Source: Streptomyces silvae
GTDB lineage: Bacteria > Actinomycetota > Actinomycetes > Streptomycetales > Streptomycetaceae
Direction: 5' to 3'
Assembly (NCBI RefSeq): GCF_016745505.1
Contig: NZ_JAERUC010000064.1
Location: forward strand, 1 to 50,176
DNA: 50,176 nucleotides
A program made the position numbers and the translations under genes. The notes beneath the pieces are model-generated. The model saw only the letters and a program-made list of their open reading frames with translations. It made no database searches and was not told the origin of the DNA. Below are positions 14,714-22,184 of the stretch, in pieces. How positions within the stretch are numbered: position 1 is the stretch's first letter; each line of letters starts with the position of its first letter.

Positions 14714-14929
14714 ATGACGGTCGATCCGAGCGACCCGGAGACGTTCGAGGATCCGCAGCCGGACGAAACGGACCCCGAAGCCCCCGAAGCCGACACCGCC
14801 GAACAGCAGGCCGCCGTCCGCCCGGAGAGCGACGAACCGCTCACCGACCTCGACCGCACCACCGCGAACGAGGCGGATGCGGCGGAACAGGCCCGCGTGG
14901 TCACACATGATGAGGACGATTACCGGTAA
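14714..14929 (+). CDS. Small acidic hypothetical protein (71 aa)
   Basis: 71 residues with a very high Asp/Glu/Pro content (for example TVDPSDPETFEDPQPDETDP), no hydrophobic helix and a probably disordered chain. No family is recognised. The ATG at 14714 has a good GGAAGGGAG site upstream; an in-frame GTG or TTG further up lies in non-coding-looking sequence. It is divergent from the alpha/beta hydrolase and about 170 bp upstream of the TetR gene. Third-position GC agrees with real coding. Function unknown. Confidence 0.75.
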   Translation: MTVDPSDPETFEDPQPDETDPEAPEADTAEQQAAVRPESDEPLTDLDRTTANEADAAEQARVVTHDEDDYR

Positions 14930-15069
14930 AACGCACCGCTTTGCGGCATGGGCCGACGAATCCGTGGCTACCGCAGCCGTCCGGTCCGTGAAATTCTGCG
15001 TCCGCGCCGCGCGCACCCGGGTTACTCAAAAGTACGATGGCCCCACGGCGCAGCGTGCACGGTACGGCT

Positions 15070-15081
15070 GTGTTCGAACAC
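15070..15081. promoter_or_regulatory. 12-bp palindrome before the TetR gene
   Basis: GTGTTCGAACAC is a perfect palindrome 17 nt upstream of the TetR-family start codon, between a TACGAT -10-like hexamer and the ribosome site. Its position fits an autoregulatory operator. It is not arranged like the actinobacterial LexA box, which has GAAC before GTTC. Confidence 0.45.
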
Positions 15082-15097
15082 GAATTTGGGAGGCGGC

Positions 15098-15739
15098 GTG
15101 ACAGCCATCGAGCAGACAGAGGCGGCGCGCCCGCGGGGCACCCGGCTGCCCCGCCGTGCCCGACGCAATCAGCTGCTGGGCGCCGCCCAGGAGGTCTTCG
15201 TCGCCCAGGGCTACCACGCCGCGGCGATGGACGACATCGCCGAGCGGGCGGGCGTCAGCAAGCCGGTGCTCTACCAGCACTTCCCCGGCAAGCTGGAGCT
15301 CTACCTCGCCCTCCTCGACCAGCACTGCGAGTCGCTGCTCCAGGCGGTCCGTACGGCGCTCGCCTCGACCACGGACAACAAGCTGCGCGTCGAGGCGACG
15401 ATGGACGCCTACTTCGCGTACGTCGAGGACGAGGGCGGCGCCTTCCGTCTGGTCTTCGAGTCCGACCTGACCAACGAGCCGGCGGTCCGCGAGAGGGTCG
15501 ACCGGGTCTCGCTGCAGTGCGCGGAGGCCATCTCCGACGTCATCGCGGGTGACACGGGACTGTCCAAGGACGAGTCCATGCTGCTGGCCGTCGGCCTCGG
15601 CGGCGTCTCGCAGGTCGTGGCGCGCTACTGGCTGTCCAGCCCGTCCGGCATTCCGCGCGACTCCGCCGTGCAGCTGCTGACGTCTCTCGCCTGGCGGGGC
15701 ATCGCGGGATTCCCGCTGCACGGAGCCGATCAGCACTGA
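15098..15739 (+). CDS. TetR/AcrR-family transcriptional regulator
   Basis: 213 residues. The N-terminal helix-turn-helix is clear: RRNQLLGAAQEVFVAQGYHAAAMDD, then IAERAGVSKPVLYQHFPGKLELYLALLD, which is the canonical TetR DNA-binding domain (about residues 18-65). The C-terminal ligand domain (LRVEATMDAYFAYVEDEGGAFRLVF) resembles that of the conserved actinobacterial regulator corresponding to Rv3208. The GTG start is preceded by GGGAGGCGGC. It sits between the acidic small protein and DUF3107 on the plus strand, the same order as in mycobacteria. A 12-bp palindrome lies just upstream and may be its operator. The ligand is unknown. Confidence 0.95.
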   Translation: MTAIEQTEAARPRGTRLPRRARRNQLLGAAQEVFVAQGYHAAAMDDIAERAGVSKPVLYQHFPGKLELYLALLDQHCESLLQAVRTALASTTDNKLRVEATMDAYFAYVEDEGGAFRLVFESDLTNEPAVRERVDRVSLQCAEAISDVIAGDTGLSKDESMLLAVGLGGVSQVVARYWLSSPSGIPRDSAVQLLTSLAWRGIAGFPLHGADQH

Positions 15740-15874
15740 GCCGGGCGTGAGCCGCGGCCGGTGTTCGCTGCGGGCGTTGCCGGTCGACCCGTGGTCCGTC
15801 CCTTCACCGGGCTAATGTGTGCTGCGTACGGCGCGGTTCACCGCGCAGAGACGGACCGTCGGAGGGACATAGCC

Positions 15875-16102
15875 GTGGAGGTCAAGATCGGGGTGCAGCA
15901 CACGCCCCGCGAGATCGTTCTGGAGAGCGGACTTTCCGCCGAAGAGGTCGAGAGCGCGGTCGGCGAGGCGCTCAACGGCAAGGCGCAGCTGCTCAGCCTC
16001 ACGGACGACAAGGGCCGCAAGGTCCTGGTGCCGGCCGACCGGATCGCCTACGTGGAGATCGGCGAGCCCACCGCCCGTCGGGTGGGGTTCGGCGCGCTGT
16101 AG
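15875..16102 (+). CDS. DUF3107 family protein (75 aa)
   Basis: 75 residues starting VEVKIGVQHTPREIVLESGLSAEEVE and ending with RIAYVEIGEPTARRVGFGAL, an intact DUF3107 sequence. The family is actinobacterial and almost always lies next to the TetR gene and the RhlE-type helicase (Rv3208A in M. tuberculosis). Structure and role are not established to my knowledge. The GTG start has GGAGGGA 7-8 nt upstream. A strong hairpin follows the stop. Confidence 0.92.
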   Translation: MEVKIGVQHTPREIVLESGLSAEEVESAVGEALNGKAQLLSLTDDKGRKVLVPADRIAYVEIGEPTARRVGFGAL

Positions 16103-16123
16103 CCCGCGCGACACGGCAGCAGA

Positions 16124-16165
16124 GGTGGAGGCCCGGCGGAATCGTCCGCCGGGCCTCCACCTTTT
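16124..16165 (+). terminator. Intrinsic terminator after DUF3107
   Basis: A perfect 17-bp stem (16124-16140 with 16145-16161) encloses the loop ATCG and is followed by TTTT. It is one of the few hairpins in the window with a T-run and should end the TetR-DUF3107 transcript. Confidence 0.85.
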
Positions 16166-16298
16166 CTCCTCCGGATCCGCTCCGGGTCCTTCCCTCGATG
16201 GGCTTCCCACCGGCCGGGGAGGGTTGTATTCCGCCGGCCCCGGGTAGGACGGCCTGTGACCGACCGACCGCCGCGCAATCAAGCGAGGTGACCCCTTA

Positions 16299-16571
16299 GT
16301 GCTCTGGGAATCCATCAGCTCCGTCGTGCTCGGACTCGCCCTGTCATGGGTCGCGCTCCGCACCCTGCCCGGCCGGCTCCCGTCCCTCCGCGTGGTGTTC
16401 GTCACGGGAGGACTGGGCGCCCTGTTCGGCGCGTATCTGACGCACTCGACGGTGGGCTCCGGCCATGCCCTGACCACGGTCACCGGCGCCGTGCTGGTCG
16501 CGGCGGTGACCCTGTCCCTGCTGATCCGCCCGCGCGGCAGCCGCCCGGTGCGCTCGGCGGCCGCCCAGTAG
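16299..16571 (+). CDS. Small integral membrane protein (90 aa)
   Basis: 90 residues with three probable transmembrane helices (SISSVVLGLALSWVALRTL, VVFVTGGLGALFGAYLT, TTVTGAVLVAAVTLSLLI) and a short basic C-terminal tail. It resembles the GlsB/YeaQ/YmgE-like or transglycosylase-associated small membrane proteins only in general layout, so I leave it unnamed. The GTG start at 16299 has GAGGTG 9 nt upstream. It ends 8 bp before the convergent ferritin-like gene. Confidence 0.75.
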   Translation: MLWESISSVVLGLALSWVALRTLPGRLPSLRVVFVTGGLGALFGAYLTHSTVGSGHALTTVTGAVLVAAVTLSLLIRPRGSRPVRSAAAQ

Positions 16572-16579
16572 GTCCCTGA

Positions 16580-17326
16580 TCAGGCGGCGAGGCCCAGCGC
16601 GGCCATCCGCTTGGTGTGCGCCTCGGTGATCCGGGAGAACATCCGGCCGACCTCGGCCAGGTCGAAGCCGTCCGCCACGCCGCCCACGAGCATCGTGGAC
16701 AGGGCGTCGCGGTCGGCGACCACCCGCTGCGCCTGCGAGAGGGCCTCGCCCATCAGCCTGCGCGCCCACAGGGCGAGCCTGCCGCCGACGCGGGGCTCCG
16801 CCTCGATCGCGGCCCGCACCTTCTCGACCGCGAAGTTCCCGTGGCCCGTGTCGTCGAGCACGGACAGGACGAGGGAGCGGGTGTCCGTGTCGAGGCGGGC
16901 GGCGATCTCCCGGTAGAAGTCACTGGCGATCGAGTCGCCGACGTACGCCTTGACCAGGCCCTCCAGCCAGTCCGACGGGGCCGTCTGGCGGTGGAAGTCG
17001 TCCAGCGCCTTGGCGAACGGCTCCATGGCGGCGGTCGGCGGCTCGTCGACGGCCGTGAGCCGGTCGGTCAGCTGCTCGAAATGATGGAATTCGGCGGACG
17101 CCATCTTCGCCAGTGCCGCCTTGTCGTCGAGTGTCGGCGCGAGTTTCGCATCCTCGGCGAGCCGCTCGAAGGCCGCGAGTTCCCCGTAGGCGAGTGCGCC
17201 GAGCAGATCCACGACCGCGGCGCGGTACTGCGGGTCGGCGGACGCGGTGGCCCAGTCCTGGGCGGCGATCCCGGTCGGTGCGGGTGCTTCGTCGGATGCT
17301 TCAGTGGCGTTGTCAGGCGTCTCCAT
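16580..17326 (-). CDS. Ferritin-like fold protein
   Basis: 248 residues, helical throughout, with carboxylate/histidine motifs of a diiron four-helix bundle: LGALAYGELAAFERLAEDA, then ASAEFHHFEQLTDRL about 30 residues later, YVGDSIASDFYREIAARL, and LDDTGHGNFAVEKV. These fit the ferritin-like/MiaE-like superfamily (E...ExxH twice). The M. tuberculosis counterpart by position is Rv3210c. Whether it binds metal or hydroxylates a substrate is unknown. The start METPDN at 17326 is chosen because a TATTCT hexamer (17334-17339) ends 7 nt upstream, indicating a leaderless message; the longer frame would run through that promoter. Confidence 0.88.
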   Translation of the reverse strand: METPDNATEASDEAPAPTGIAAQDWATASADPQYRAAVVDLLGALAYGELAAFERLAEDAKLAPTLDDKAALAKMASAEFHHFEQLTDRLTAVDEPPTAAMEPFAKALDDFHRQTAPSDWLEGLVKAYVGDSIASDFYREIAARLDTDTRSLVLSVLDDTGHGNFAVEKVRAAIEAEPRVGGRLALWARRLMGEALSQAQRVVADRDALSTMLVGGVADGFDLAEVGRMFSRITEAHTKRMAALGLAA

Positions 17327-17480
17327 GCAGCGCAGAATAGCCCGCCCCGAAGGGTGCGGAAGGGCCTGGTCAGCAGGAGACATCACACCGTTCCGATGAA
17401 TTCGCCCAACACACATGCGCGAATCCGGGGTACAGTGGTATTGCGCTTACTGAGCATTTTCTTGTGCCAGGAGCGCGACC

Positions 17481-17714
17481 TTGAATGAGGATGCCCGGTC
17501 GGTGGCCCGATCGGCTCCGACCCGACAGCCCTCCACGCGGGGCGTACACCACGTACGACCGCAGAGGAGGGGACCCCTCAGCGGCACGAGCGCTCGAGCG
17601 ACGGCAGTGGTCCCGCGCCACCCGGCCCCTCCATGGCCGGATGACCAACCCCGGCACGGTACGACCCCCAGCGTTCGCCTCGGTCCGCGTCTCACAGAAG
17701 AGGCAGCACCCTGA
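17481..17714 (+). CDS. Upstream ORF coupled to the RhlE-type helicase (77 aa)
   Basis: A 77-residue frame opens with TTG at 17481, 7 nt after GGAG, and ends in TGA at 17712-17714, overlapping the CTG that begins the helicase frame (CTGA). The product is arginine-, serine- and proline-rich with no known domain. It may be a regulatory leader whose translation is needed for helicase initiation, or the N terminus of a frameshifted helicase. No classical slippery heptamer is present in the overlap, so stop-restart is favoured over frameshifting. Real expression is not proven. Confidence 0.45.
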   Translation: MNEDARSVARSAPTRQPSTRGVHHVRPQRRGPLSGTSARATAVVPRHPAPPWPDDQPRHGTTPSVRLGPRLTEEAAP

Positions 17715-19780
17715 CTACGTTCCGCGACCTCGGAATCCTTACCGAGACGGCCGAAGCCCTCGAGGCGGTCGGCATCATGTCCCCCTTCCCCATCCAGGAG
17801 ATGACGCTCCCCGTAGCGCTCTCCGGCTCCGACGTCATCGGCCAGGCCAAGACCGGCACCGGCAAGACGCTCGGCTTCGGCCTGCCGCTCCTGGAGCGTG
17901 TGACCGTCCCCGCCGACGTCGAGGCCGGCCGCGCCGCGCCCGAGAAGCTGACGGACGCGCCGCAGGCCCTGATCGTCGTTCCCACCCGCGAGCTGTGCCA
18001 GCAGGTCACCAACGACCTGCTGACCGCCGGCAAGGTGCGTAACGTCCGCGTTCTCGCGATCTACGGCGGCCGGGCGTACGAGCCCCAGGTCGAGGCCCTC
18101 AAGAAGGGCGTCGACGTGGTCGTCGGCACCCCGGGGCGCCTGCTCGACCTGGCGGGCCAGCGCAAGCTCGACCTCTCGCACATCCGTGTCCTCGTCCTGG
18201 ACGAGGCCGACGAGATGCTCGACCTGGGCTTCCTGCCCGACGTCGAGCGCATCATCACGATGCTGCCGCCGAAGCGCCAGACGATGCTGTTCTCGGCCAC
18301 CATGCCCGGTGCCGTCATCAGCCTCGCGCGCCGCTACATGTCGCAGCCGACGCACATCAACGCCACGTCGCCCGACGACGAGGGCACGACCGTCAAGAAC
18401 ACGGTCCAGCACGTCTACCGCGCGCACAACATGGACAAGCCCGAGATGGTCTCGCGCATCCTGCAGGCCGAGGGCCGCGGGCTGGCGATGATCTTCTGCC
18501 GTACGAAGCGGACGGCCGCCGACATCGCGGAGCAGCTGGAGAAGCGCGGCTTCGCGTCCGGCGCGGTCCACGGCGACCTCGGACAGGGCGCCCGCGAGCA
18601 GGCGCTGCGCGCCTTCCGCAACGGCAAGGTCGACGTCCTCGTCTGCACCGATGTCGCCGCACGCGGCATCGACGTCGAGGGTGTGACCCATGTCATCAAC
18701 TACCAGTCGCCGGAGGACGAGAAGACGTACCTCCACCGCATCGGCCGTACCGGCCGCGCGGGCGCCAAGGGCATCGCGATCACGCTGGTCGACTGGGACG
18801 ACATCCCGCGCTGGCAGCTGATCAACAAGGCCCTGGATCTGAAGTTCCCGGACCCGCCGGAGACGTACTCCACGTCCCCGCACCTGTACGAGGAGCTCAA
18901 CATCCCGGCCGGCACCAAGGGTGTCCTGCCGCGCACCGAGCGGACCCGTGCGGGTCTGCGCGCGGAGGAGATCGAGGACCTCGGCGAGACCGGTGGCCGC
19001 GGCCGCAAGTCCGCCCCCGCCTCGGCACCGGCTCCCCGCGAGGAGCGCCCGCCGCGCACGCCGCGTCAGCGCCGTCGTACGCGGGGCGGCAGCGTCCTCG
19101 ACGAGGCCGCCGCCGTGACCGTGCCCGCGCCCGCCGCCGAGGCGGCCGGTGAGGACACGCCGGAGCCCCGCACCCCGCGCCGCCGGCGCCGTACCCGTGG
19201 AGCGGCCCCCGAGGCCGTGACCGAGGGCGCGGTGGCCGTGGCGGAGGCCGCTGTGGCCGAGACCCCGGCCCCGGTCGTCGAGCCGACGGTCGTGACCGAG
19301 GCCGAGCCGGCCGCGGAGACCAAGCCGCGCCGTCGCCGTGCGCGTGCCACGACCACGGCCGCGAAGTCCGATGCCGCGCCGGCCCCCGCCGCCGAGCCCG
19401 TCGTCGACTTCCAGACCGTGGCGGTCGCCGCCCCCGTGGCGGAGCCCGTGGCCACCAAGCCGCGCCGCCGCACCCGGGTCGTGAAGCCGGCCGACGAGGT
19501 CGACTTCCAGATCGCCCCGGCCTCGGAGCCGGTGACCGAGACCAAGCAGCGTCGCCGTCCGCGCGCCGCGACCAAGCCGAAGGCCGAGGCGGTGGCCTCC
19601 ACGGCGACCGCCGAGGACACCGGTGAGACCAAGCCGCGCCGTCGCCGGCCGCGTGCCGCCGCGGAGAAGGCGGAGACCGCCGCGGTGACCGAGACCGGGG
19701 CGGCCGGCGAGGCACCGGCGAAGCCGCGCAGGCGCCGGTCCCGCGCGGCGGCCACCGCCGGCGAGACGACCGAGGCCTGA
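17711..19780 (+). CDS. rhlE: DEAD-box ATP-dependent RNA helicase (RhlE/CshA type)
   Basis: About 689 residues. The Q motif (TTFRDLGILTETAEALEAVGI then PFPIQ) precedes Walker A AKTGTGKT (about 46), PTRELC, DEAD (about 164), SAT (about 196), and HRIGRTGRAG (about 342). A 260-residue tail carries seven Arg-rich repeats. It remodels RNA in the cytoplasm, probably in ribosome assembly or mRNA decay; the neighbouring DUF3107/TetR/ferritin genes match the Rv3208-Rv3211 order. The start is unusual: the Q motif lies upstream of the first ATG (17777), and between an in-frame stop at 17642-17644 and the Q motif the only near-cognate codon is CTG at 17711, with AGAGG 7 nt upstream. I use that CTG; initiation at the ATG would delete the Q motif. 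Confidence 0.92.
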   Translation: MTTFRDLGILTETAEALEAVGIMSPFPIQEMTLPVALSGSDVIGQAKTGTGKTLGFGLPLLERVTVPADVEAGRAAPEKLTDAPQALIVVPTRELCQQVTNDLLTAGKVRNVRVLAIYGGRAYEPQVEALKKGVDVVVGTPGRLLDLAGQRKLDLSHIRVLVLDEADEMLDLGFLPDVERIITMLPPKRQTMLFSATMPGAVISLARRYMSQPTHINATSPDDEGTTVKNTVQHVYRAHNMDKPEMVSRILQAEGRGLAMIFCRTKRTAADIAEQLEKRGFASGAVHGDLGQGAREQALRAFRNGKVDVLVCTDVAARGIDVEGVTHVINYQSPEDEKTYLHRIGRTGRAGAKGIAITLVDWDDIPRWQLINKALDLKFPDPPETYSTSPHLYEELNIPAGTKGVLPRTERTRAGLRAEEIEDLGETGGRGRKSAPASAPAPREERPPRTPRQRRRTRGGSVLDEAAAVTVPAPAAEAAGEDTPEPRTPRRRRRTRGAAPEAVTEGAVAVAEAAVAETPAPVVEPTVVTEAEPAAETKPRRRRARATTTAAKSDAAPAPAAEPVVDFQTVAVAAPVAEPVATKPRRRTRVVKPADEVDFQIAPASEPVTETKQRRRPRAATKPKAEAVASTATAEDTGETKPRRRRPRAAAEKAETAAVTETGAAGEAPAKPRRRRSRAAATAGETTEA

Positions 19781-19800
19781 TCCCCGGCCGCAGTCACCTC

Positions 19801-19844
19801 CGTACGGCCCCGGTTCCCGCACCTGCGGGGGCCGGGGCCGTACG
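19801..19844. terminator. Hairpin after the helicase gene
   Basis: Arms 19801-19813 and 19832-19844 are perfectly complementary over 13 bp (CGTACGGCCCCGG), and the loop can form an extra 6-bp stem. No T-run follows, so termination may need other factors. It separates the helicase from the next plus-strand gene. Confidence 0.65.
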
Positions 19845-19923
19845 TCTGTCCGAGCGCTCGCCCGTACGCCTGCCGGGACGCCTGCCCGGGCAGGGCCCGG
19901 CGCCCGGCGATACGCTCGGGCCC

Positions 19924-20778
19924 ATGAGCCGGCCGCCCACCTTCACCCCGCCCCCCTGTGCCCGTGCCCGCGTACTGCGTACCGGGCGTGGGGACTTCGC
20001 CGTGCTGGACGCCGCGCCGCCCGCCGGCGCGCACTCCACCGCCCTCCTGCTGCCCGGGTACACCGGCAGCAAGGAGGACTTCATCGCGCTGCTCGAACCG
20101 CTCGCCGACGCCGGGTTCCGGGTGCTGTCCGTCGACGGGCGGGGGCAGTACGAGACCGAGGGCGCGGGCCGGCAGAACCCTTACGCCCAGGCCGAGCTGG
20201 CCCGGGACGTGCTGGCCCAGGCGGCGGCCGTGGACGAGGTCCCCCCGCCCGGCGGCATCCATCTGCTCGGGCACTCCCTCGGCGGCCAGATCGCCCGCGC
20301 GGCGGTGCTGCTGGACGCCACGCCCTTCCGCTCGCTGACGCTGATGTCCTCCGGCCCCGCCGAGATCGACCCCGCCCAGCAGAAGAAGGCCCGGCTGCTC
20401 AGCGACGCGCTGGGCCGCTGGAGCATGGACGAGGTCTGGCAGATGATGCGCGCGATGGACCCGCCCGAGGACGCGGACACGGGCGACGGCGAGGATCTGC
20501 GCCGCCGCTGGCTGCGCCACGACCCGGCGCAGCTGATCGCCACCGGCGCGCAGCTGTCGTCCGAGCCCGACCGGGTGGACGAGCTCGCCGCGCTGGCCCT
20601 CCCCGTCCATGTGGTCTCGGGCGAGCGCGACGACGTCTGGCCGGTGCCGCTGCTCGACGGGATGGCCCGGCGGCTGGGCGCCCGCCGCACCGTGATCGAG
20701 GGCGCCGAGCACTCCCCCAACACGGCCCGGCCCGAGGAGACCGCGGCGGCCCTGGCCGCGTTCTGGAACGCCGTCTGA
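19924..20778 (+). CDS. Alpha/beta-fold hydrolase (monoacylglycerol-lipase-like)
   Basis: 284 residues. Landmarks are LLLPGYTGSKEDFIALLEPL, VLSVDGRGQYET, the nucleophile elbow GHSLGGQIAR (Ser about 117), the acid in VVSGERDDVWPV, and the catalytic His in IEGAEHSPNTARPEETAAAL. The cap region between (LLSDALGRWSMDEVWQMMRAMDPPEDAD) is helical. It is cytoplasmic and unrelated in detail to the hydrolase at 13638. A TACGCT hexamer (19911-19916) ends 7 nt before the ATG with no ribosome site, so it is probably leaderless. Substrate unknown. Confidence 0.92.
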   Translation: MSRPPTFTPPPCARARVLRTGRGDFAVLDAAPPAGAHSTALLLPGYTGSKEDFIALLEPLADAGFRVLSVDGRGQYETEGAGRQNPYAQAELARDVLAQAAAVDEVPPPGGIHLLGHSLGGQIARAAVLLDATPFRSLTLMSSGPAEIDPAQQKKARLLSDALGRWSMDEVWQMMRAMDPPEDADTGDGEDLRRRWLRHDPAQLIATGAQLSSEPDRVDELAALALPVHVVSGERDDVWPVPLLDGMARRLGARRTVIEGAEHSPNTARPEETAAALAAFWNAV

Positions 20779-20802
20779 CCCCGGGGCCACGCCGGGGTGC
20801 CG

Positions 20803-21714
20803 TCAGTACTGCGCCTGGAGGTGCTGCCAGAAGCCGTCGCGCAGTGCCCTGCGCAGATGGGCGTGGCCGCGCAGCGAGTGCTGGAGGAGCCGTTCGGCCT
20901 CGACGAGCAGGTCCTGGTCGACGGAGCCCGGCAGATAGGGGTGCCCGGGCAGCAGGTCGGCGAGGGCGTCCCGGCCGCGCGAGGAGAGCCAGCCCGCGGC
21001 GATCTGCGCGCCGACGAAGCGGACGTCCTCGCGTGCGGGCGCCGGGCTCTCGTCGTCGTACATCGTGACGGAGCGCCGGGTCACGTACGGGCGGCAGAAG
21101 TCCAGGTCGAAGGTGCGCTGGCTGTCGACCTCCCAGAGCAGCGGCTCGGCCTGGTTGCGGCCCTCGCCCGCCTCGATGCCCCAGAGGTGGACCCGGGCGC
21201 CGTACCCCTGGGCGGCCTCGACGGCCGAGACCAGGTCCTCGTCGCCGCCGACGAGTGCCGCGTCGCTGATGGCGCGGTGCCGGGCGAGGGACTCCAGGTC
21301 GGTGCGGATGAGTGAGTCGACGCCCTTCTGCTGGTTGTTGGCGTTGAGGTTGCCCAGCCGGACCTTGACGTCGGGGAGTTCGGCGATGGACTGCTGCTCG
21401 ACGGTGTGGATCCGGCGCCTGGCCCCGTCGTACCAGTACACGCGCAGCAGCCTGCTGTCCGCGAAGATCGTGCGGGCCTTGTCGATGAAGGCCTCGATCA
21501 GCCCCTCCGCGTCCAGGTCGAAGGACCGGCGGTCCTCGGTGCCGGTGACGAGCAGTCCGGCCGCGGCGTAGACGTAGCCCGCGTCCACGAAGATCGCGTG
21601 GGTGGAGGGGGTCTTCGACACCTCGGCGAGTACGCGCTGGAGCAGCGCGTTGGTGCGGTCCAGCTGCTCGCGGATGCCCGCTCCCTCGTCCGTCCCTGTG
21701 TCCGGGTGGTTCAT
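20803..21714 (-). CDS. NYN-domain (PIN-like) putative RNase
   Basis: 303 residues. A short N-terminal helical part (REQLDRTNALLQRVLAEVSK) is followed by the NYN/LabA-like nuclease fold: HAIFVDAGYVYAAAGLL (first Asp), QQKGVDSLIRTDLESLA (Asp pair) and DAALVGGDEDLVSAVEAAQ (Asp-Glu), then GARVHLWGIE. These acidic residues are those that bind metal in PIN-like RNases. The C terminus (about 215-303) is an additional domain with GRDALADLLPGHPYLPGSVDQDLLVEAE. RNA processing or decay is the likely role; targets are unknown. The ATG has GAGG 5 nt upstream. It converges with the alpha/beta hydrolase. Confidence 0.9.
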   Translation of the reverse strand: MNHPDTGTDEGAGIREQLDRTNALLQRVLAEVSKTPSTHAIFVDAGYVYAAAGLLVTGTEDRRSFDLDAEGLIEAFIDKARTIFADSRLLRVYWYDGARRRIHTVEQQSIAELPDVKVRLGNLNANNQQKGVDSLIRTDLESLARHRAISDAALVGGDEDLVSAVEAAQGYGARVHLWGIEAGEGRNQAEPLLWEVDSQRTFDLDFCRPYVTRRSVTMYDDESPAPAREDVRFVGAQIAAGWLSSRGRDALADLLPGHPYLPGSVDQDLLVEAERLLQHSLRGHAHLRRALRDGFWQHLQAQY

Positions 21715-21924
21715 GCGGACCTCATCGTCCGCGCATGGCTGATTACCGACGGGTACTTAGGCATCCAAAAAATTTCCTTAGCGTAGGGAATGTTCGCGCC
21801 GGTCACCTCGTTGTACCCCCTGAGGGGCACGGGACCTGACCGTCCTGCGCTCCCCATCCTTGTGGACGGCGAGCCCGTCCTCCCAGTAGTTCTCCAGCAG
21901 GAGGATCAGACGAAGGGAAGCCAT

Positions 21925-22077
21925 ATGCGCTTCGAGATCATGCGACTCGACGATGTCGACGGTACCGCCGTGGACAGCACCGTCGTGGACGCCGCCTCCG
22001 TCAACCGGATCGTGCAGCAGGCCGCAGCCATGGGCCAGCGCATCTACATCCGGCCGGCCGACACGTCGGCTTCGTAA
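21925..22077 (+). CDS. Small conserved protein (50 aa)
   Basis: 50 residues starting MRFEIMRLDDVDGTAVDSTVVDAASVNRIVQQ in two stretches and ending GQRIYIRPADTSAS. The ATG has GAAGGGAAG 7 nt upstream, codon bias is normal, and a strong terminator follows about 55 bp later, so it is very likely a genuine monocistronic gene. I believe it is widely kept in Streptomyces but know no function. The predicted helix (VDAASVNRIVQQAAAMGQ) after a beta hairpin suggests a compact folded domain. Confidence 0.75.
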   Translation: MRFEIMRLDDVDGTAVDSTVVDAASVNRIVQQAAAMGQRIYIRPADTSAS

Positions 22078-22131
22078 CACCTTGCCTTGCTTGGCGTCGC
22101 TGATTTCGGGCGTATGACGAGCTGAAGACGA

Positions 22132-22166
22132 AGCGCCCCCGCACGGAGAGCCTGTGCGGGGGCGCT
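22132..22166. terminator. Bidirectional terminator
   Basis: A perfect 13-bp stem (22132-22144 with 22154-22166; arm AGCGCCCCCGCAC) with a 9-nt loop lies between the 50-aa gene and the convergent marC-like gene, and can serve both. Confidence 0.8.
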
Positions 22167-22184
22167 GTGCTGTCCGGGGCCGGG

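Noticed and set aside
15070..15081. LexA/SOS box before the TetR gene
   Set aside because: The palindrome reads GTTC-GAAC. The actinobacterial SOS box has GAAC before GTTC separated by about four bases.
17777..17779. ATG as start of the RhlE-type helicase
   Set aside because: It would remove the Q motif that is needed for ATP binding in this family. The CTG at 17711 keeps it.
17447..19822. 791-codon minus-strand frame across the helicase
   Set aside because: Antisense to an intact DEAD-box helicase with all motifs; product is Arg/Gly/Leu low-complexity.
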